Below, piece by piece: positions 37,891 to 47,661 of a stretch of DNA of 64,000 nt; the stretch's first letter is position 1; each line of letters starts with the position of its first letter. A model generated the notes under the pieces. The model had not been told where the DNA came from. It did no database searches and saw only the letters and a program-made list of their open reading frames with translations. Origin of the DNA: Pseudomonadales bacterium (GTDB lineage: Bacteria; Pseudomonadota; Gammaproteobacteria; Pseudomonadales; UBA5518); the NCBI GenBank assembly GCA_022072145.1, contig JAJVIG010000030.1:1-64000 (forward strand), given 5' to 3'. A program made the position numbers and the translations under genes.

Positions 37891-39470
37891 TTTCCTCGAC
37901 TGCCGGTGCGCGCCCCGCATGGCACGGCGTGGGTTTGGCCGCGCTCGCCTTCGGTCTGTTGTTGTGGGTGTTTCGCGAAGGCCTCGCCGAGATGGTCGAG
38001 TACTGGCAGCGCGACGCTTACAGCCACGGCTACATGATCCCGGCGGTGGCGGCGTTCCTTATCGCGCAGCGTGTGCCATTGCTCGGTGACGTGCGGGCGA
38101 GCCCGTCGTGGTGGGGGTTGGCGGTGCTCGGTCTCGCCGCACTTGCCTGGCTGCTCGGCGAACTGTCGACGATCTTCATGATCCTCCAGTACGGATTCCT
38201 GCTCGGGCTGGCTGGGCTGCTGTTGCTCATGGTCGGCTGGCGTGGCGTGAGGCTTATCTGGGGGGGGCTGCTGTACCTGCTCTTCATGATTCCGTTGCCG
38301 CAGTTCCTGTACAACAACCTCTCGGCCAAGCTGCAACTGCTCTCGAGCGAACTGGGCGTTGCCGTGGTGCGCGCGATGGGAATAAGCGTGCACCTCGAAG
38401 GCAATGTGATCGACCTCGGTACTTACCAACTGCAGGTGGTGGAAGCGTGCAGCGGGCTCAATTACTTGTTCCCACTGATGAGCTTTGGCTTCCTGATCGC
38501 TTACCTGTTCCAGGGCAAGCGATGGCAGCGGATCCTGATCTTCCTGTCGGCCGCGCCGATCACGGTGCTGATGAACAGTTTCCGCATCGGTGTGATCGGT
38601 GTGCTGGTGGACCGGCACGGCATCGGCATGGCCGAAGGGTTCCTGCATTACTTCGAAGGGTGGGTGATCTTCCTTGCCTGTGCAGGGCTGCTGCTGCTCG
38701 AGGTTTACGTGATCGACCGGCTGGGCGAGCGCCGGGGCACGCTGGCGAGGCTCGACCTGTCCTTTCCCCTCATGGAGAAACTGATACCGGCGGGGAATAC
38801 CGCGTTCAGCGCGTCGAGGACGTTGCTGACAGCCGGCGTGGCCCTGCTCGGCGTGGTTGCAGTTGGCGCCAACGCCATCGGAAACCGAACCGAACACACC
38901 GTGGCGCGGGAGCGGTTTACCGCATTTCCGATGCTCCTCGGTGAGTGGGTGGGCCGGCCGGGACGCCTGGACCAACGTGTGCTCGATTCGCTGGAGTTGT
39001 CCGATTACCTGGTGGCGGATTACCGGCGCCCCACGACCGGTGATGAGGTCAACCTGTACATCGCGTGGTACGACTCGCAGCGCAAGGGCAGCGCAATCCA
39101 TTCTCCCCGCACCTGCATTCCCGGTGACGGCTGGGAAATTCAGGAATTAACGCAGGTATCGATACCTTCAGTCCTGACTCCAGATGGGCCACTTCGGGTC
39201 AACCGCGCAATAATCCAGAAGGGCAGCGTGCGTAATCTGGTCTATTACTGGTTCCAGCAGCGTGGCAGGATCATCACGAACGAGTATGCGGCGAAGTGGT
39301 ACATATTTCTCGATAGCGTGTTGATGAACAGGACGGATGGGGCGTTGGTTAGGGTGGTGGTGAATGTGCCGCGCGGGGATTCGGCGACACAAGAAGATGT
39401 GGTGCTGCAACAGTTCCTTGCTACGGCTCAAGCTCTACTAGGTGCGTTTATTCCTCAGCGACACATATAG
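37887..39470 (+). CDS. xrtD: Exosortase XrtD fused to an EpsI (DUF3485) domain
   Basis: A 527-residue protein in two parts. The N-terminal exosortase is polytopic with the catalytic triad: Cys188 (VVEACSGLNYLFP), Arg233 (MNSFRIGVIG) and His254 (FLHYFEGWVIF). The C-terminal part (about 300-527) is EpsI-like (LLGEWVGRPGRL, DSLELSDYLVADYR, HSPRTCIPGDGWEI). This fusion is the VPLPA-CTERM-specific exosortase type, matching the VPLPPAA/VPLPAAA tails of the nearby proteins. The GTG start overlaps the previous stop. It is expected to cleave the sorting tails in the inner membrane. Confidence 0.93.
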   Translation: MISSTAGARPAWHGVGLAALAFGLLLWVFREGLAEMVEYWQRDAYSHGYMIPAVAAFLIAQRVPLLGDVRASPSWWGLAVLGLAALAWLLGELSTIFMILQYGFLLGLAGLLLLMVGWRGVRLIWGGLLYLLFMIPLPQFLYNNLSAKLQLLSSELGVAVVRAMGISVHLEGNVIDLGTYQLQVVEACSGLNYLFPLMSFGFLIAYLFQGKRWQRILIFLSAAPITVLMNSFRIGVIGVLVDRHGIGMAEGFLHYFEGWVIFLACAGLLLLEVYVIDRLGERRGTLARLDLSFPLMEKLIPAGNTAFSASRTLLTAGVALLGVVAVGANAIGNRTEHTVARERFTAFPMLLGEWVGRPGRLDQRVLDSLELSDYLVADYRRPTTGDEVNLYIAWYDSQRKGSAIHSPRTCIPGDGWEIQELTQVSIPSVLTPDGPLRVNRAIIQKGSVRNLVYYWFQQRGRIITNEYAAKWYIFLDSVLMNRTDGALVRVVVNVPRGDSATQEDVVLQQFLATAQALLGAFIPQRHI

Positions 39471-39576
39471 CCATCCCATCCATGCGAATGTGCACGTTGG
39501 TAAACAATAGTTGGCAACATGGCATCCATCAAAGTCGCGGGTCGCGGATAGCGGTCGCACCCAGCCTTGCAAGCAG

Positions 39577-40989
39577 ATGAAACTCGAATATACGCAGCTG
39601 GGACTTCTGGTGCCCGCCATCATCCTGATGGTGATGGCAATCCTGCGGCCGAAGTGGCCAACCTATACATATATCGGTATTTTGATCTGCTTTTCTGCCA
39701 CAACCTACGGGCTCATCCCTGATGCCGATTCCGTAGGGACAATCTATGGTCGAGGCAAGGGGCTTCTCCCAATCTCCTTGATCAACGTTTTGCTTATAGC
39801 GCTCGTCATCCACTCCTGTCTGGTGGCACGGCGAAAATACGTGTTCGCCTCACCAGAAATCGGTCACTATCTTGCCGCCTATTGCGCAATGTTTTTTTGC
39901 TACGCCACCTATGGCATTGTCTCAGGCGTGTCCTTGGAAAGAATACTTGCGTGGCAGGGAGTATTTAATGTCGTAAATATGGCACTGCTGTACTTGCTGC
40001 TTAGACGAACATTTTCGACAACACATCAGTTACGCAATCTTTGCAGATTCATCTTCGTTCTTGGTATGGCGCGCTGCGCCTGGGGACTACTTCGTTTTGT
40101 TCTTCTTGAAGGTGACCCGGCGAATTATTATGCAAACTACCAAGACATCACAATCAAGCTGACGTACTTCGATATCAACGACAGTTTGGTTGCCATGCTG
40201 GTGATAGCGATATCGATTTGGGAGAGTGTGTACGCAAAGCAGCTAAATAGCAGGATCTGGCGATATATGTACCTGTTAGGTCTTGTCGCCGGCCTTCTGA
40301 CCATTGTCTTCTCTTACCGACGAACCGCGTGGATAGGGTTGGCTCTGGCCCTAATTCCACTGCTTTGGCAATTGCCACGACGCATTCGAATTATCGCCTT
40401 AAGCATCTTCGTTCCGGTCACCGCAGCCTTTATTGCTATAACCACATTGCAGCGATTCGGAGATACCGGCGAGAGCGTTGGCTTTACGATGTCGCTTTTT
40501 TTTGGCGATGTGTTTGATCGCGGCGGCAACATCGATACCAAGCGCGGTCGATTCTCTGAGTTGATTGCGGCGTCGAGGGCGATCGCAAATAGTCCCGCAT
40601 TCGGCATTGCTCCATGGGGTCAGATCGACCAGTTTTTCCAAGATTTCATACACAGCGGCCTGTTGCACGTAATGCTAAAGACGGGGTTGGTTGGGTTTGG
40701 AATATTTGCTGCGGCGACTGTGGCCTACGTTGTGTTTGTCGTGCGGAATAGGCAACGTATCTCAACGGTCAATCGGGGTCCCTTGGAGGCTGGATTTGCA
40801 GGCTTTCTGTTTATGCTCCCCACACTACTTTTTGGCACACCGATAATTGAATATCGCACAATGCAGATGTATGGACTGATTTTCGCAATGCCGTATATTG
40901 CTGTTGCCGCGCAGGCAGCCGGACGAAAATATAACGATAGCAGGGCGCTTCGCGCGACGCGCGATGATTGCATTTCTAAAAGAATTTGA
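39577..40989 (+). CDS. O-antigen ligase/polymerase-like polytopic membrane protein
   Basis: A 470-residue protein with about 11-12 hydrophobic segments and a Wzy/WaaL-like loop late in the sequence (RGRFSELIAASRAIANSPAFGIAPWGQIDQFFQDFIHSGLLHVMLKTGLVGFG, with the His in the IHSGLLHVMLKTG motif). This form is typical of O-antigen ligase-domain proteins. The DNA is visibly more AT-rich than the genes upstream, indicating transfer. A remnant of a related C-terminus lies at 52,053-52,328 (LFFGTPIIEHRIIQ matching LLFGTPIIEYRTMQ). Confidence 0.8.
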   Translation: MKLEYTQLGLLVPAIILMVMAILRPKWPTYTYIGILICFSATTYGLIPDADSVGTIYGRGKGLLPISLINVLLIALVIHSCLVARRKYVFASPEIGHYLAAYCAMFFCYATYGIVSGVSLERILAWQGVFNVVNMALLYLLLRRTFSTTHQLRNLCRFIFVLGMARCAWGLLRFVLLEGDPANYYANYQDITIKLTYFDINDSLVAMLVIAISIWESVYAKQLNSRIWRYMYLLGLVAGLLTIVFSYRRTAWIGLALALIPLLWQLPRRIRIIALSIFVPVTAAFIAITTLQRFGDTGESVGFTMSLFFGDVFDRGGNIDTKRGRFSELIAASRAIANSPAFGIAPWGQIDQFFQDFIHSGLLHVMLKTGLVGFGIFAAATVAYVVFVVRNRQRISTVNRGPLEAGFAGFLFMLPTLLFGTPIIEYRTMQMYGLIFAMPYIAVAAQAAGRKYNDSRALRATRDDCISKRI

Positions 40990-41058
40990 AGCGTCCGTCT
41001 GTAGTGGTGACTCCGCCATGAATCCAATTATTTCCGGAAGGATTGAGTGTGACGCTTC

Positions 41059-42087
41059 TTGTTAACTGGCTATCTGGATAAATTGAGCCGCACAGTGGTT
41101 GCACAAATCGACAAGACGTATTTTCGCTACACCGGGTATCGGGCTGCGCGACGATTGCTGAGTTACGCGTTGTTTGAGGGGAGGCCGGTCACGACACGGG
41201 GGCGTACGATAAACACGGCGGTATTTCTTTGGCTAAGAGCGCTAGCAAACATACCCGGTTCGCCGGCAGTCCCGACGCCGATCTTTATCGTTGGGCTTGG
41301 CCGCTCAGGAACAACGCTGCTCGGAGTTTTGCTTTCTGTCCATAGACAGGTCGCATATCTCAATGAGCCCAAGGCTCTTTGGCACGTTGTGGATCCGCGG
41401 CAGGACATCAATGGCAACTACAGTGCATGCGGGGGGGAGTTTCGTCTCGGTGACAAAGACGTCACTCCGGTGCTTGCGGCCAAGGGAAGGCGACTCTTTG
41501 CTCGTTACCTTCGGATGGTTGGTGGCACGACGGTAGTGGACAAGTATCCTGAGATGATTTTTCGCGTAGACTATTTAAAAAGGATATTCCCACACGCAAA
41601 ATTCATATTCATCACGCGAAATGGTCGCGACGCGATTGCTTCAGTTGCCACGTGGTCTGATAGTCATCGTGTGGTGAACGCCAATCGCAAGGACGACTGG
41701 TGGGGAAGAGATGACATCAAGTGGCGATATATTTGCAATCAACTAATACTAAATCACCCTGCCTACAAGTCGGTCTGGCCATTAGTCAGTGGGCATGTGG
41801 ATCCATTGAATCGTGCGGCCATAGAGTGGGTTGTGACGATGGATGAGGGGGTGCGACAGCAGCGAAATCATCCGGAATCATTTGTGCGGGTTGCGTACGA
41901 GGATCTTGTCGCGGATCCCGAATTTCATCTAATTCGACTGTTGGATTTTTGTGGGCTCGATTTCGACCGAAATGTAATCGAATATGCGAAAGTGCGAGCA
42001 CATTCCGGGAAAGTAAATGCATTGCCGAATCTAAACAATGCGGTAGCAGAGTTGTTTGACGGCACAATGAAAAGTTTAGGGTATTGA
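41059..42087 (+). CDS. Sulfotransferase family protein
   Basis: A 342-residue protein. The PAPS 5'-phosphosulfate loop is FIVGLGRSGTTLLGVLLSVH near residues 75-95, and the 3'-phosphate motif is FIFITRNGRDAIASVATWSDS. It likely sulfates a sugar of the polymer or a related lipid-linked unit. The start is uncertain (TTG at 41059; no ATG fits), and no clear ribosome binding site is seen. The gene is AT-rich like its neighbours. It overlaps the downstream gene by TGATG. Confidence 0.82.
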   Translation: MLTGYLDKLSRTVVAQIDKTYFRYTGYRAARRLLSYALFEGRPVTTRGRTINTAVFLWLRALANIPGSPAVPTPIFIVGLGRSGTTLLGVLLSVHRQVAYLNEPKALWHVVDPRQDINGNYSACGGEFRLGDKDVTPVLAAKGRRLFARYLRMVGGTTVVDKYPEMIFRVDYLKRIFPHAKFIFITRNGRDAIASVATWSDSHRVVNANRKDDWWGRDDIKWRYICNQLILNHPAYKSVWPLVSGHVDPLNRAAIEWVVTMDEGVRQQRNHPESFVRVAYEDLVADPEFHLIRLLDFCGLDFDRNVIEYAKVRAHSGKVNALPNLNNAVAELFDGTMKSLGY

Positions 42088-43199
42088 TGGTGGCTGACTC
42101 GAAAAGACGCGTCACCATTGTTGGGGTTAGGGGGATTCCCGCAGCCCACGGTGGGTTTGAAACATTCGCAGAACATCTAGCCTTATATCTTGTGCGGCAG
42201 GGTTGGGTGGTTACTGTTTATTGTCAGGAGGACGGACGCGGGGCGACTGTGGTAGATAATTGGCGTGCGGTGCGACGTGTTCGTGTGCCAGTAGATGTCG
42301 CGGGTCCTGTTGGAACGATGTTGTTCGATGCGAAATGCATTTGGCACTCCGCGAAGGCTGGAGGGTTAATCTTGACATTAGGTTACAATACGGCCGTTTT
42401 CTGCATTGTATACAGACTGTTTGGTAGACGAAACATTATCAACATGGACGGGATCGAGTGGCGCAGGAAGAAGTGGGGTCCGCTGGCCCGATTGTGGTTC
42501 TGGATCAACGATTGGGCAGGGTGTTGGGTCGGAAATCATTTGATTGCTGATCACCCGGGCATTCGTCAGCACCTGTTAACTCGCGTCCGCGCTCCGAAGG
42601 TGACGATGATTCCCTATGGTGCACATCGAGTTGATTCTGCCAACGTAGATTTGATTGAGCCGTATGGCCTTCATGCGCGCGCTTATGCGATTTTGATTGC
42701 GAGGGCGGAGCCGGAGAATTCAGTTCTCGAAGTGGTCAGCGCATGGTCATCTGCAAGAAGGGGGCTTGTACTCGTAGTGTTGGGAAGTTATGACGACAGA
42801 AACAGTTATCACTGCCGTGTAAAGGCTGCTGCAAGTAACGAGGTTTTTTTTCTTGGCGCTATCTATGATTCCGAAGTCGTTCAATCTTTGCGGTACTTCG
42901 CAAGATTCTATATTCACGGACACCAAGTGGGCGGCACTAATCCGTCACTGGTAGAGGCTCTTGGGGCTGGCAACGCAGTTCTTGCTCATGACAATGAGTT
43001 CAACAGGTGGGTTGCCGGCGATGCCGCCCTCTATTTTTCATGTGAACGAAGTTGTAGTGCGGCGATCACGTCGTTAATAGAGAGCGATGAAATCCTGGAG
43101 TCGCTGAGCGAAGCAAGCGTGAGATGTCACGCCGCGAGGTTCGGCTGGGGCGGTGTGTTGAGTCAGTATGAAGATCTGCTCTCGAAATGGGTGGAGTAA
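42087..43199 (+). CDS. Glycosyltransferase, DUF1972/rhamnosyltransferase-like
   Basis: A 370-residue GT-B enzyme: VTIVGVRGIPAAHGGFETFAEHLALYLVRQGWVVTVYCQED is the DUF1972 opening, followed by FDAKCIWHSAKAGGLILTLGYNTAVFC, NIINMDGIEWRRKKWGPLARLWFWINDW and a C-terminal half with GGTNPSLVEALGAGNAVLAHDNEFNRWVAGDAALYF. Such enzymes add rhamnose or similar sugars to EPS repeat units. The acceptor is unknown. It ends the plus-strand operon and converges on the minus-strand cluster 55 bp away. Confidence 0.86.
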   Translation: MVADSKRRVTIVGVRGIPAAHGGFETFAEHLALYLVRQGWVVTVYCQEDGRGATVVDNWRAVRRVRVPVDVAGPVGTMLFDAKCIWHSAKAGGLILTLGYNTAVFCIVYRLFGRRNIINMDGIEWRRKKWGPLARLWFWINDWAGCWVGNHLIADHPGIRQHLLTRVRAPKVTMIPYGAHRVDSANVDLIEPYGLHARAYAILIARAEPENSVLEVVSAWSSARRGLVLVVLGSYDDRNSYHCRVKAAASNEVFFLGAIYDSEVVQSLRYFARFYIHGHQVGGTNPSLVEALGAGNAVLAHDNEFNRWVAGDAALYFSCERSCSAAITSLIESDEILESLSEASVRCHAARFGWGGVLSQYEDLLSKWVE

Positions 43200-43253
43200 T
43201 TATTCGAAACGCGTGATGTTCAAAGAGCTGGAGTTCAAGCCCAGCATGCTGAT

Positions 43254-44492
43254 TCAATTTGATGCGCGACATTCAGCGCCAACGGCAGTGTAGAGAACAT
43301 TAATTTCGCTAAAATAGCGTTCCGCGGTGTACACCTCTGCTGCTAGACGACGGGCAGCCATTCCCATTTCTACGAGGGTGCGGTTTGTCATCCTGGCGAA
43401 TCGACATAATTGGCTTGCCAGTTCACCCACGTTGCCGCTTTCGAATAGAACCCCTGTCTCGCCGTCGCGCACCATTTCCGGAATGCCACCTATTTCTGCA
43501 CCAATCACCGGCTTGCCGCACGCATAAGCCTCCAGCACGCTCATCGGCGCATTCTCGTACCACTCGGATGGCAACACGATCGCGCGCGCCTCGCGCACCC
43601 ATTTCCATAACGGATCGCCGCTCACAAAACCAAGAAATTCGACGTCTCCGCCCACCTCGGCCGCCAGGGCTTTCAAGGCATCGCCTTCCGGCCCGGTGCC
43701 GGCAATGCGCAGTTTCACCTTCACCTGCGCCGCGGCCCGGATCAATGTCGCCACGCCCTTTTCCATCGCCAGGCGGCCGAAATAGAAAAAGTAATCGCCC
43801 GGCTCGTAGCAAGGCGTATAGGCAGCCGAGTCCACATAGTTGGGTATGTACGCCAGTTGCTGTTCCGGCCAGCCCCATTCCATCAGCTTGTGCTTGTAAA
43901 ACAGACTAGGCGCCACCACCCGGTCCAGATTTCGCCGGTAAAGCCCGAGCGACTTGTGCACCGCAGACTCCAGCATGATCAGCGCGCTCACCGGCAGCGA
44001 ATCGCGAATGCAGCGGTTGGCCACCACATGCAGCAGATTGCCGGAGCGGCATTTCTCGCACACGCCGCCGCGATTCAGCATCTTGTAGGCCGGACAGGCC
44101 AGCTTCAGATCGTGTGCCGTCATCACCGTGGGAATGCCGCGATGCTTCAGTTCCACCAGCACCGAGGGCGACAGATGATGATAGATGCAATGGGCATGGG
44201 CCACGTCCGCGGGAAATTCATCGAGCAGCGCGGAAATCTTGCGCCGGGCCTCGCCGGAATAAATCACCTTGCCCGCCATCGCCAGCTTGTTCATCACCCT
44301 ATACTCATGCCCGAATTCGATCTCGTCGGCGAAGAACCGGCTCCACGGCGAAGGCTCGTTCTTCGGGTGATGCATGGTCATCACCGCCGTGTCCCACCCG
44401 CAGGCACGGAACATGGCGTCGTGTTCAAGGAACACCACGTCGGAACCGCCGCGACGGTAGTTGTAGGTATTGAGGGAAAGCAGGCGCGGCAT
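43254..44492 (-). CDS. Glycosyltransferase family 4 (GT-B)
   Basis: A 412-residue GT4 enzyme: RLLSLNTYNYRRGGSDVVFLEHDAMFRACGWDTAVMTMHH, VAHAHCIYHHLSPSVLVELKHRGIPTVMTAHDLKLACPAY, then the C-terminal PNYVDSAAYTP, YFFYFGRLAMEKGVATLIRAA and the nucleotide-sugar loop LPSEWYENAPMSVLEAYACGKPVIGAEIGGIPEMVRDG. It is the last gene of a minus-strand glycan operon. The donor sugar is not determinable. Confidence 0.9.
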   Translation of the reverse strand: MPRLLSLNTYNYRRGGSDVVFLEHDAMFRACGWDTAVMTMHHPKNEPSPWSRFFADEIEFGHEYRVMNKLAMAGKVIYSGEARRKISALLDEFPADVAHAHCIYHHLSPSVLVELKHRGIPTVMTAHDLKLACPAYKMLNRGGVCEKCRSGNLLHVVANRCIRDSLPVSALIMLESAVHKSLGLYRRNLDRVVAPSLFYKHKLMEWGWPEQQLAYIPNYVDSAAYTPCYEPGDYFFYFGRLAMEKGVATLIRAAAQVKVKLRIAGTGPEGDALKALAAEVGGDVEFLGFVSGDPLWKWVREARAIVLPSEWYENAPMSVLEAYACGKPVIGAEIGGIPEMVRDGETGVLFESGNVGELASQLCRFARMTNRTLVEMGMAARRLAAEVYTAERYFSEINVLYTAVGAECRASN

Positions 44493-44496
44493 TCGC

Positions 44497-45636
44497 TTAG
44501 ATCTCTTGTCCAGATACAGACTTGGCAGGAACGGTGTCCAGCAGGAAATGCGCGTACGCCTGGCCAATCTTTTCCCAGCCATACCGCTCACGCGCAGCCT
44601 CACAGGCAGTCGCGTAGCGCTCGTAGTTTTGCCTGACCTCGCGCACTGCACCAGCCAGGTCATCCGCCGTGCATGTGACAGGCAACAAGACCCCCACGCC
44701 TTCCCGCAAGGTTTCGGCCAGGTCGCCCACGTCCGTAGCGATGACAGGCTTGCCGAAAGCCAGCGCCAGTTTCAGCACGCCACTCGTCGTACCTTCCTGG
44801 TAGGGCAGCACCACAGCATCCGCAAGGGCGAAATAATCCTGCACCTCCATGAACGGGATGTTGTGGTCATGCACGATGCAATCGCCAGACGCGCGTGCAT
44901 CCTCCAGCGCAGCGCGCAATTCCGTTTGCTCGGTGCCGATGCCGGCCCGGCCTGCGATGGTGAACCGGTATCCCTCATTCGCAGCAAGCGCCTGCCACAA
45001 TTGCAGAAAAAGCCCGATACCCTTGCGCGAATCGATCTTGCCAAAGAACAGCAGCACGAAATGATCCCGGGTAAAGGGCGTCAATTTCTCACGCGCCGCT
45101 TCGCGCACAGGATGTCGCGTAATGAACAGGTCGTACAGGCCATGCGGCACCACCAGCGAGGGTCGACGCACGCCCATCGCGCGGACATCATCGCGGCTGC
45201 GGTGGCTGTGCACGATCAGGCGATCGAAGGAACGATAAAGCACGGTATGCAGCCAGCGGCTCCACGGCTTGGGGTAGTGCGGCAGCACGTCATGGATGGT
45301 CATTGCGGTGTTGATCCCGAACAGGCGGAGCAGGCGCACCAGCAAAGCCTCAGCCCCGGCTGACTTCAATATCGATTGGAACAACACAACCTGCGGCCGC
45401 TGTCGAATAAGCAGCCACAACAAGCGCATCAGATCGAACGGATACCAGCGACTGCGCCGAAAGAATCGGAACACCTCGTAATTTGCACGCGGGTAGCCCT
45501 GATCGTCATAGTTCCTGCCGACCACCAGCAACACCTGCGCATGGGCGGACAACTCGCGTGCCAGCGACATCGAATAATGCGTAATCCCGGAGTCACCGGT
45601 AAAACACACAATGAAAATCTTGCTCGAATCAGACAT
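44497..45636 (-). CDS. Glycosyltransferase family 4 (GT-B)
   Basis: A 379-residue GT4-like enzyme: KIFIVCFTGDSGITHYSMSLARELSAHAQVLLVVGRNYDD, AMTIHDVLPHYPKPWSRWLHTVLYRSFDRLIVHSHRSRDD and LLFFGKIDSRKGIGLFLQLWQAL, with the donor loop VVLPYQEGTTSGVLKLALAFGKPVIATDVGDLAETLREG. It is separated from the neighbouring GT gene by 4 bp. It acts in assembly of the same polysaccharide; linkage unknown. Confidence 0.9.
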   Translation of the reverse strand: MSDSSKIFIVCFTGDSGITHYSMSLARELSAHAQVLLVVGRNYDDQGYPRANYEVFRFFRRSRWYPFDLMRLLWLLIRQRPQVVLFQSILKSAGAEALLVRLLRLFGINTAMTIHDVLPHYPKPWSRWLHTVLYRSFDRLIVHSHRSRDDVRAMGVRRPSLVVPHGLYDLFITRHPVREAAREKLTPFTRDHFVLLFFGKIDSRKGIGLFLQLWQALAANEGYRFTIAGRAGIGTEQTELRAALEDARASGDCIVHDHNIPFMEVQDYFALADAVVLPYQEGTTSGVLKLALAFGKPVIATDVGDLAETLREGVGVLLPVTCTADDLAGAVREVRQNYERYATACEAARERYGWEKIGQAYAHFLLDTVPAKSVSGQEI

Positions 45637-45648
45637 ATCGATAGCGGG

Positions 45649-47661
45649 TCAGTCGTTCACCACGACCTGGGCGCCATAGGGCTGTATCCGCACAGGCCAG
45701 GTGATTTTCTTGCCCGCTAGGCTGCTCGCGCGCCCACAGGCGATAGTTGGGTGCAACGGACAGGCGTATTCGCGCGCCGCATCGCCATCATTCATCAACA
45801 GCAAAGGCGGACTGGTAACGCGGCGGAAAAGACCATGCGCCGACTTACCCGGTTGCTTGCGGAAAGTTGCGTCCGAGTAGGTATCGACTGCATCGCCGGT
45901 CGCCCCCTGCCGATGCAGGACAAAACCCTTTTCATCCGCCGGGCCAAGATACACATTGGCATCCAGCACGTCATTCAGCCCCCTGCCCACCCGGTCAAGG
46001 TAGTAAATGAAAGGCACAGGCTTCATCGACACCAGAATGTTGGCGCGGATCTTGTTGGGACGCAGTCCCGCTGTGGGATGGGTTAAGTGATCGGTCGCCA
46101 CAATGAGACTGTAGGCACGGCTGTCCGTGACGATATTGCCCTGAATCACGTTATCGAAGGCGTTGTGCAGATAGATGCCGCGCTCGGCCTTGCCGACGGT
46201 ATTGCCCTCGACCACCACGCCATTGGTCAGGTCATCCAGGTAAATGCCCGCCGCCAGCGTCCACGGCGCCGGGCTCCCGGACCTGTTGCCCACCACGTTC
46301 TCGATGAGGTTGCCGGCCACCACGCTGTTCAGGGGGCGTGGATCGGTATTGGCCCAGCTGTAGATCGCGCCGCAATCATCCAGCACCAGGCAGACATCCC
46401 GCACCACGTTATTCACCACCCGCGAATTCCGGTTGAAGCGGATGCCGATATAGCCCGCACCGGACACCGTATTGCGCTCGATGTGGACATAGTTGGAATT
46501 GGTCGCATTGATGGCGGCCAGGCTGTTGCGCGGCCCGCCTGTCGTCCCGCTGTTTTCGACGCGATTTCCCATCACCTTCACGCCATGGGACAGCCACAAA
46601 GACACCCCGTCCCGGCCGCTTTCCTGAATGAGCGAATCCTGCACGCTGCCGTTCGACCCGCCAGTGAACGCGATACCGTCGTGCCCCGAGGCCACGATTT
46701 CCATATCGGTTATGTCGGTCTGGGCGGAGCGTTCCACACGCATACCATCGCGGCCGGCATAACGCACCCGTATCCCACTGAACTGCACATAAGGCTGATT
46801 CATAAGCCGCACGCCGTAATCATGCCGTGTGGCTTCAACGCGATAATTGGCCGGAGCGGAGCCATCTGGCAGCCGGACATACAAGCGTTTCGCGTCCGCA
46901 TCCCAAAACCATCCGGCGCTGTTATCCAGCATCCAGCGCTTCCCTGTCAGGTAATACCCCGTTCCCTTCTGCACCGGATACGAGGTTGAACCAGAAAAAC
47001 GCATCTGCGCCCCGGCAAGCGCTGCAACACCCAGCGTCTGGATCTGCCAGCCCACGGTACGGACATAGGCCTGCGCTCCAACGACATCCCGACCTGCCAG
47101 TGCCCGCAAATGCGGGTCGACCACCCCCTCGCTTCCCGCGCCCGCAGCTGGCACCCCCGTCTCGGCTATCAGATAACCACTCGCCGGGTAGCGCGCCCTG
47201 TCGAGGAACTGTCCGTCGACATAAACCTGTTTCACCTCGAAGTCCGCGTTTGCGGCATAAACCTGCCCGCCCACGGCACCCCATGTCCCAAGAGACTCAG
47301 CAAGATTGATTTCTGGCCGCGCAGCTTCGCCGCAGCCTTGCTGCGCCCGAATGCTTAATACCGCTTCGGCGTTGCCCGAGCCACGGATCAAAAGAGGCTC
47401 CCGCCAAACGCCACCACAATTCAATACCACCGTATCCCCAGGCAGCAATTGTGCAGTGCCAACACGACGCAAACTACGCCAGGGCCCATCGGAATCCGTC
47501 GCGTGCGCCTGCTGGCCAGACCATGCATCGTTACCCGCTTGCGCATCCACATAATAGGTCGCAGCACCTTGCGCAGGCCCAATGCCGGCGGCAAATCCGG
47601 CGAGCAGAAGGAGAAACGCCTTCGCCCATCCGGCAGGCTGGATGCACTCAGGAACCCGCAT
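45649..47661 (-). CDS. Secreted right-handed parallel beta-helix protein
   Basis: A 670-residue exported protein. The signal region (WAKAFLLLLAGFAAGIGPAQGA) precedes YYVDAQAGNDAWSGQQ, a common opening of polysaccharide-active beta-helix proteins. Repeated beta-helix coils run through about residues 290-540 (for example SNYVHIERNTVSGAGYIGIRFNRNSRVVNNVVRD and NGVVVEGNTVGKAERGIYLHNAFDNVIQGNIVTD). Proteins of this shape act as polysaccharide lyases, epimerases or acetyl-handling enzymes. No catalytic residues can be assigned. It overlaps the GT2 gene by 14 bp. Confidence 0.82.
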   Translation of the reverse strand: MRVPECIQPAGWAKAFLLLLAGFAAGIGPAQGAATYYVDAQAGNDAWSGQQAHATDSDGPWRSLRRVGTAQLLPGDTVVLNCGGVWREPLLIRGSGNAEAVLSIRAQQGCGEAARPEINLAESLGTWGAVGGQVYAANADFEVKQVYVDGQFLDRARYPASGYLIAETGVPAAGAGSEGVVDPHLRALAGRDVVGAQAYVRTVGWQIQTLGVAALAGAQMRFSGSTSYPVQKGTGYYLTGKRWMLDNSAGWFWDADAKRLYVRLPDGSAPANYRVEATRHDYGVRLMNQPYVQFSGIRVRYAGRDGMRVERSAQTDITDMEIVASGHDGIAFTGGSNGSVQDSLIQESGRDGVSLWLSHGVKVMGNRVENSGTTGGPRNSLAAINATNSNYVHIERNTVSGAGYIGIRFNRNSRVVNNVVRDVCLVLDDCGAIYSWANTDPRPLNSVVAGNLIENVVGNRSGSPAPWTLAAGIYLDDLTNGVVVEGNTVGKAERGIYLHNAFDNVIQGNIVTDSRAYSLIVATDHLTHPTAGLRPNKIRANILVSMKPVPFIYYLDRVGRGLNDVLDANVYLGPADEKGFVLHRQGATGDAVDTYSDATFRKQPGKSAHGLFRRVTSPPLLLMNDGDAAREYACPLHPTIACGRASSLAGKKITWPVRIQPYGAQVVVND

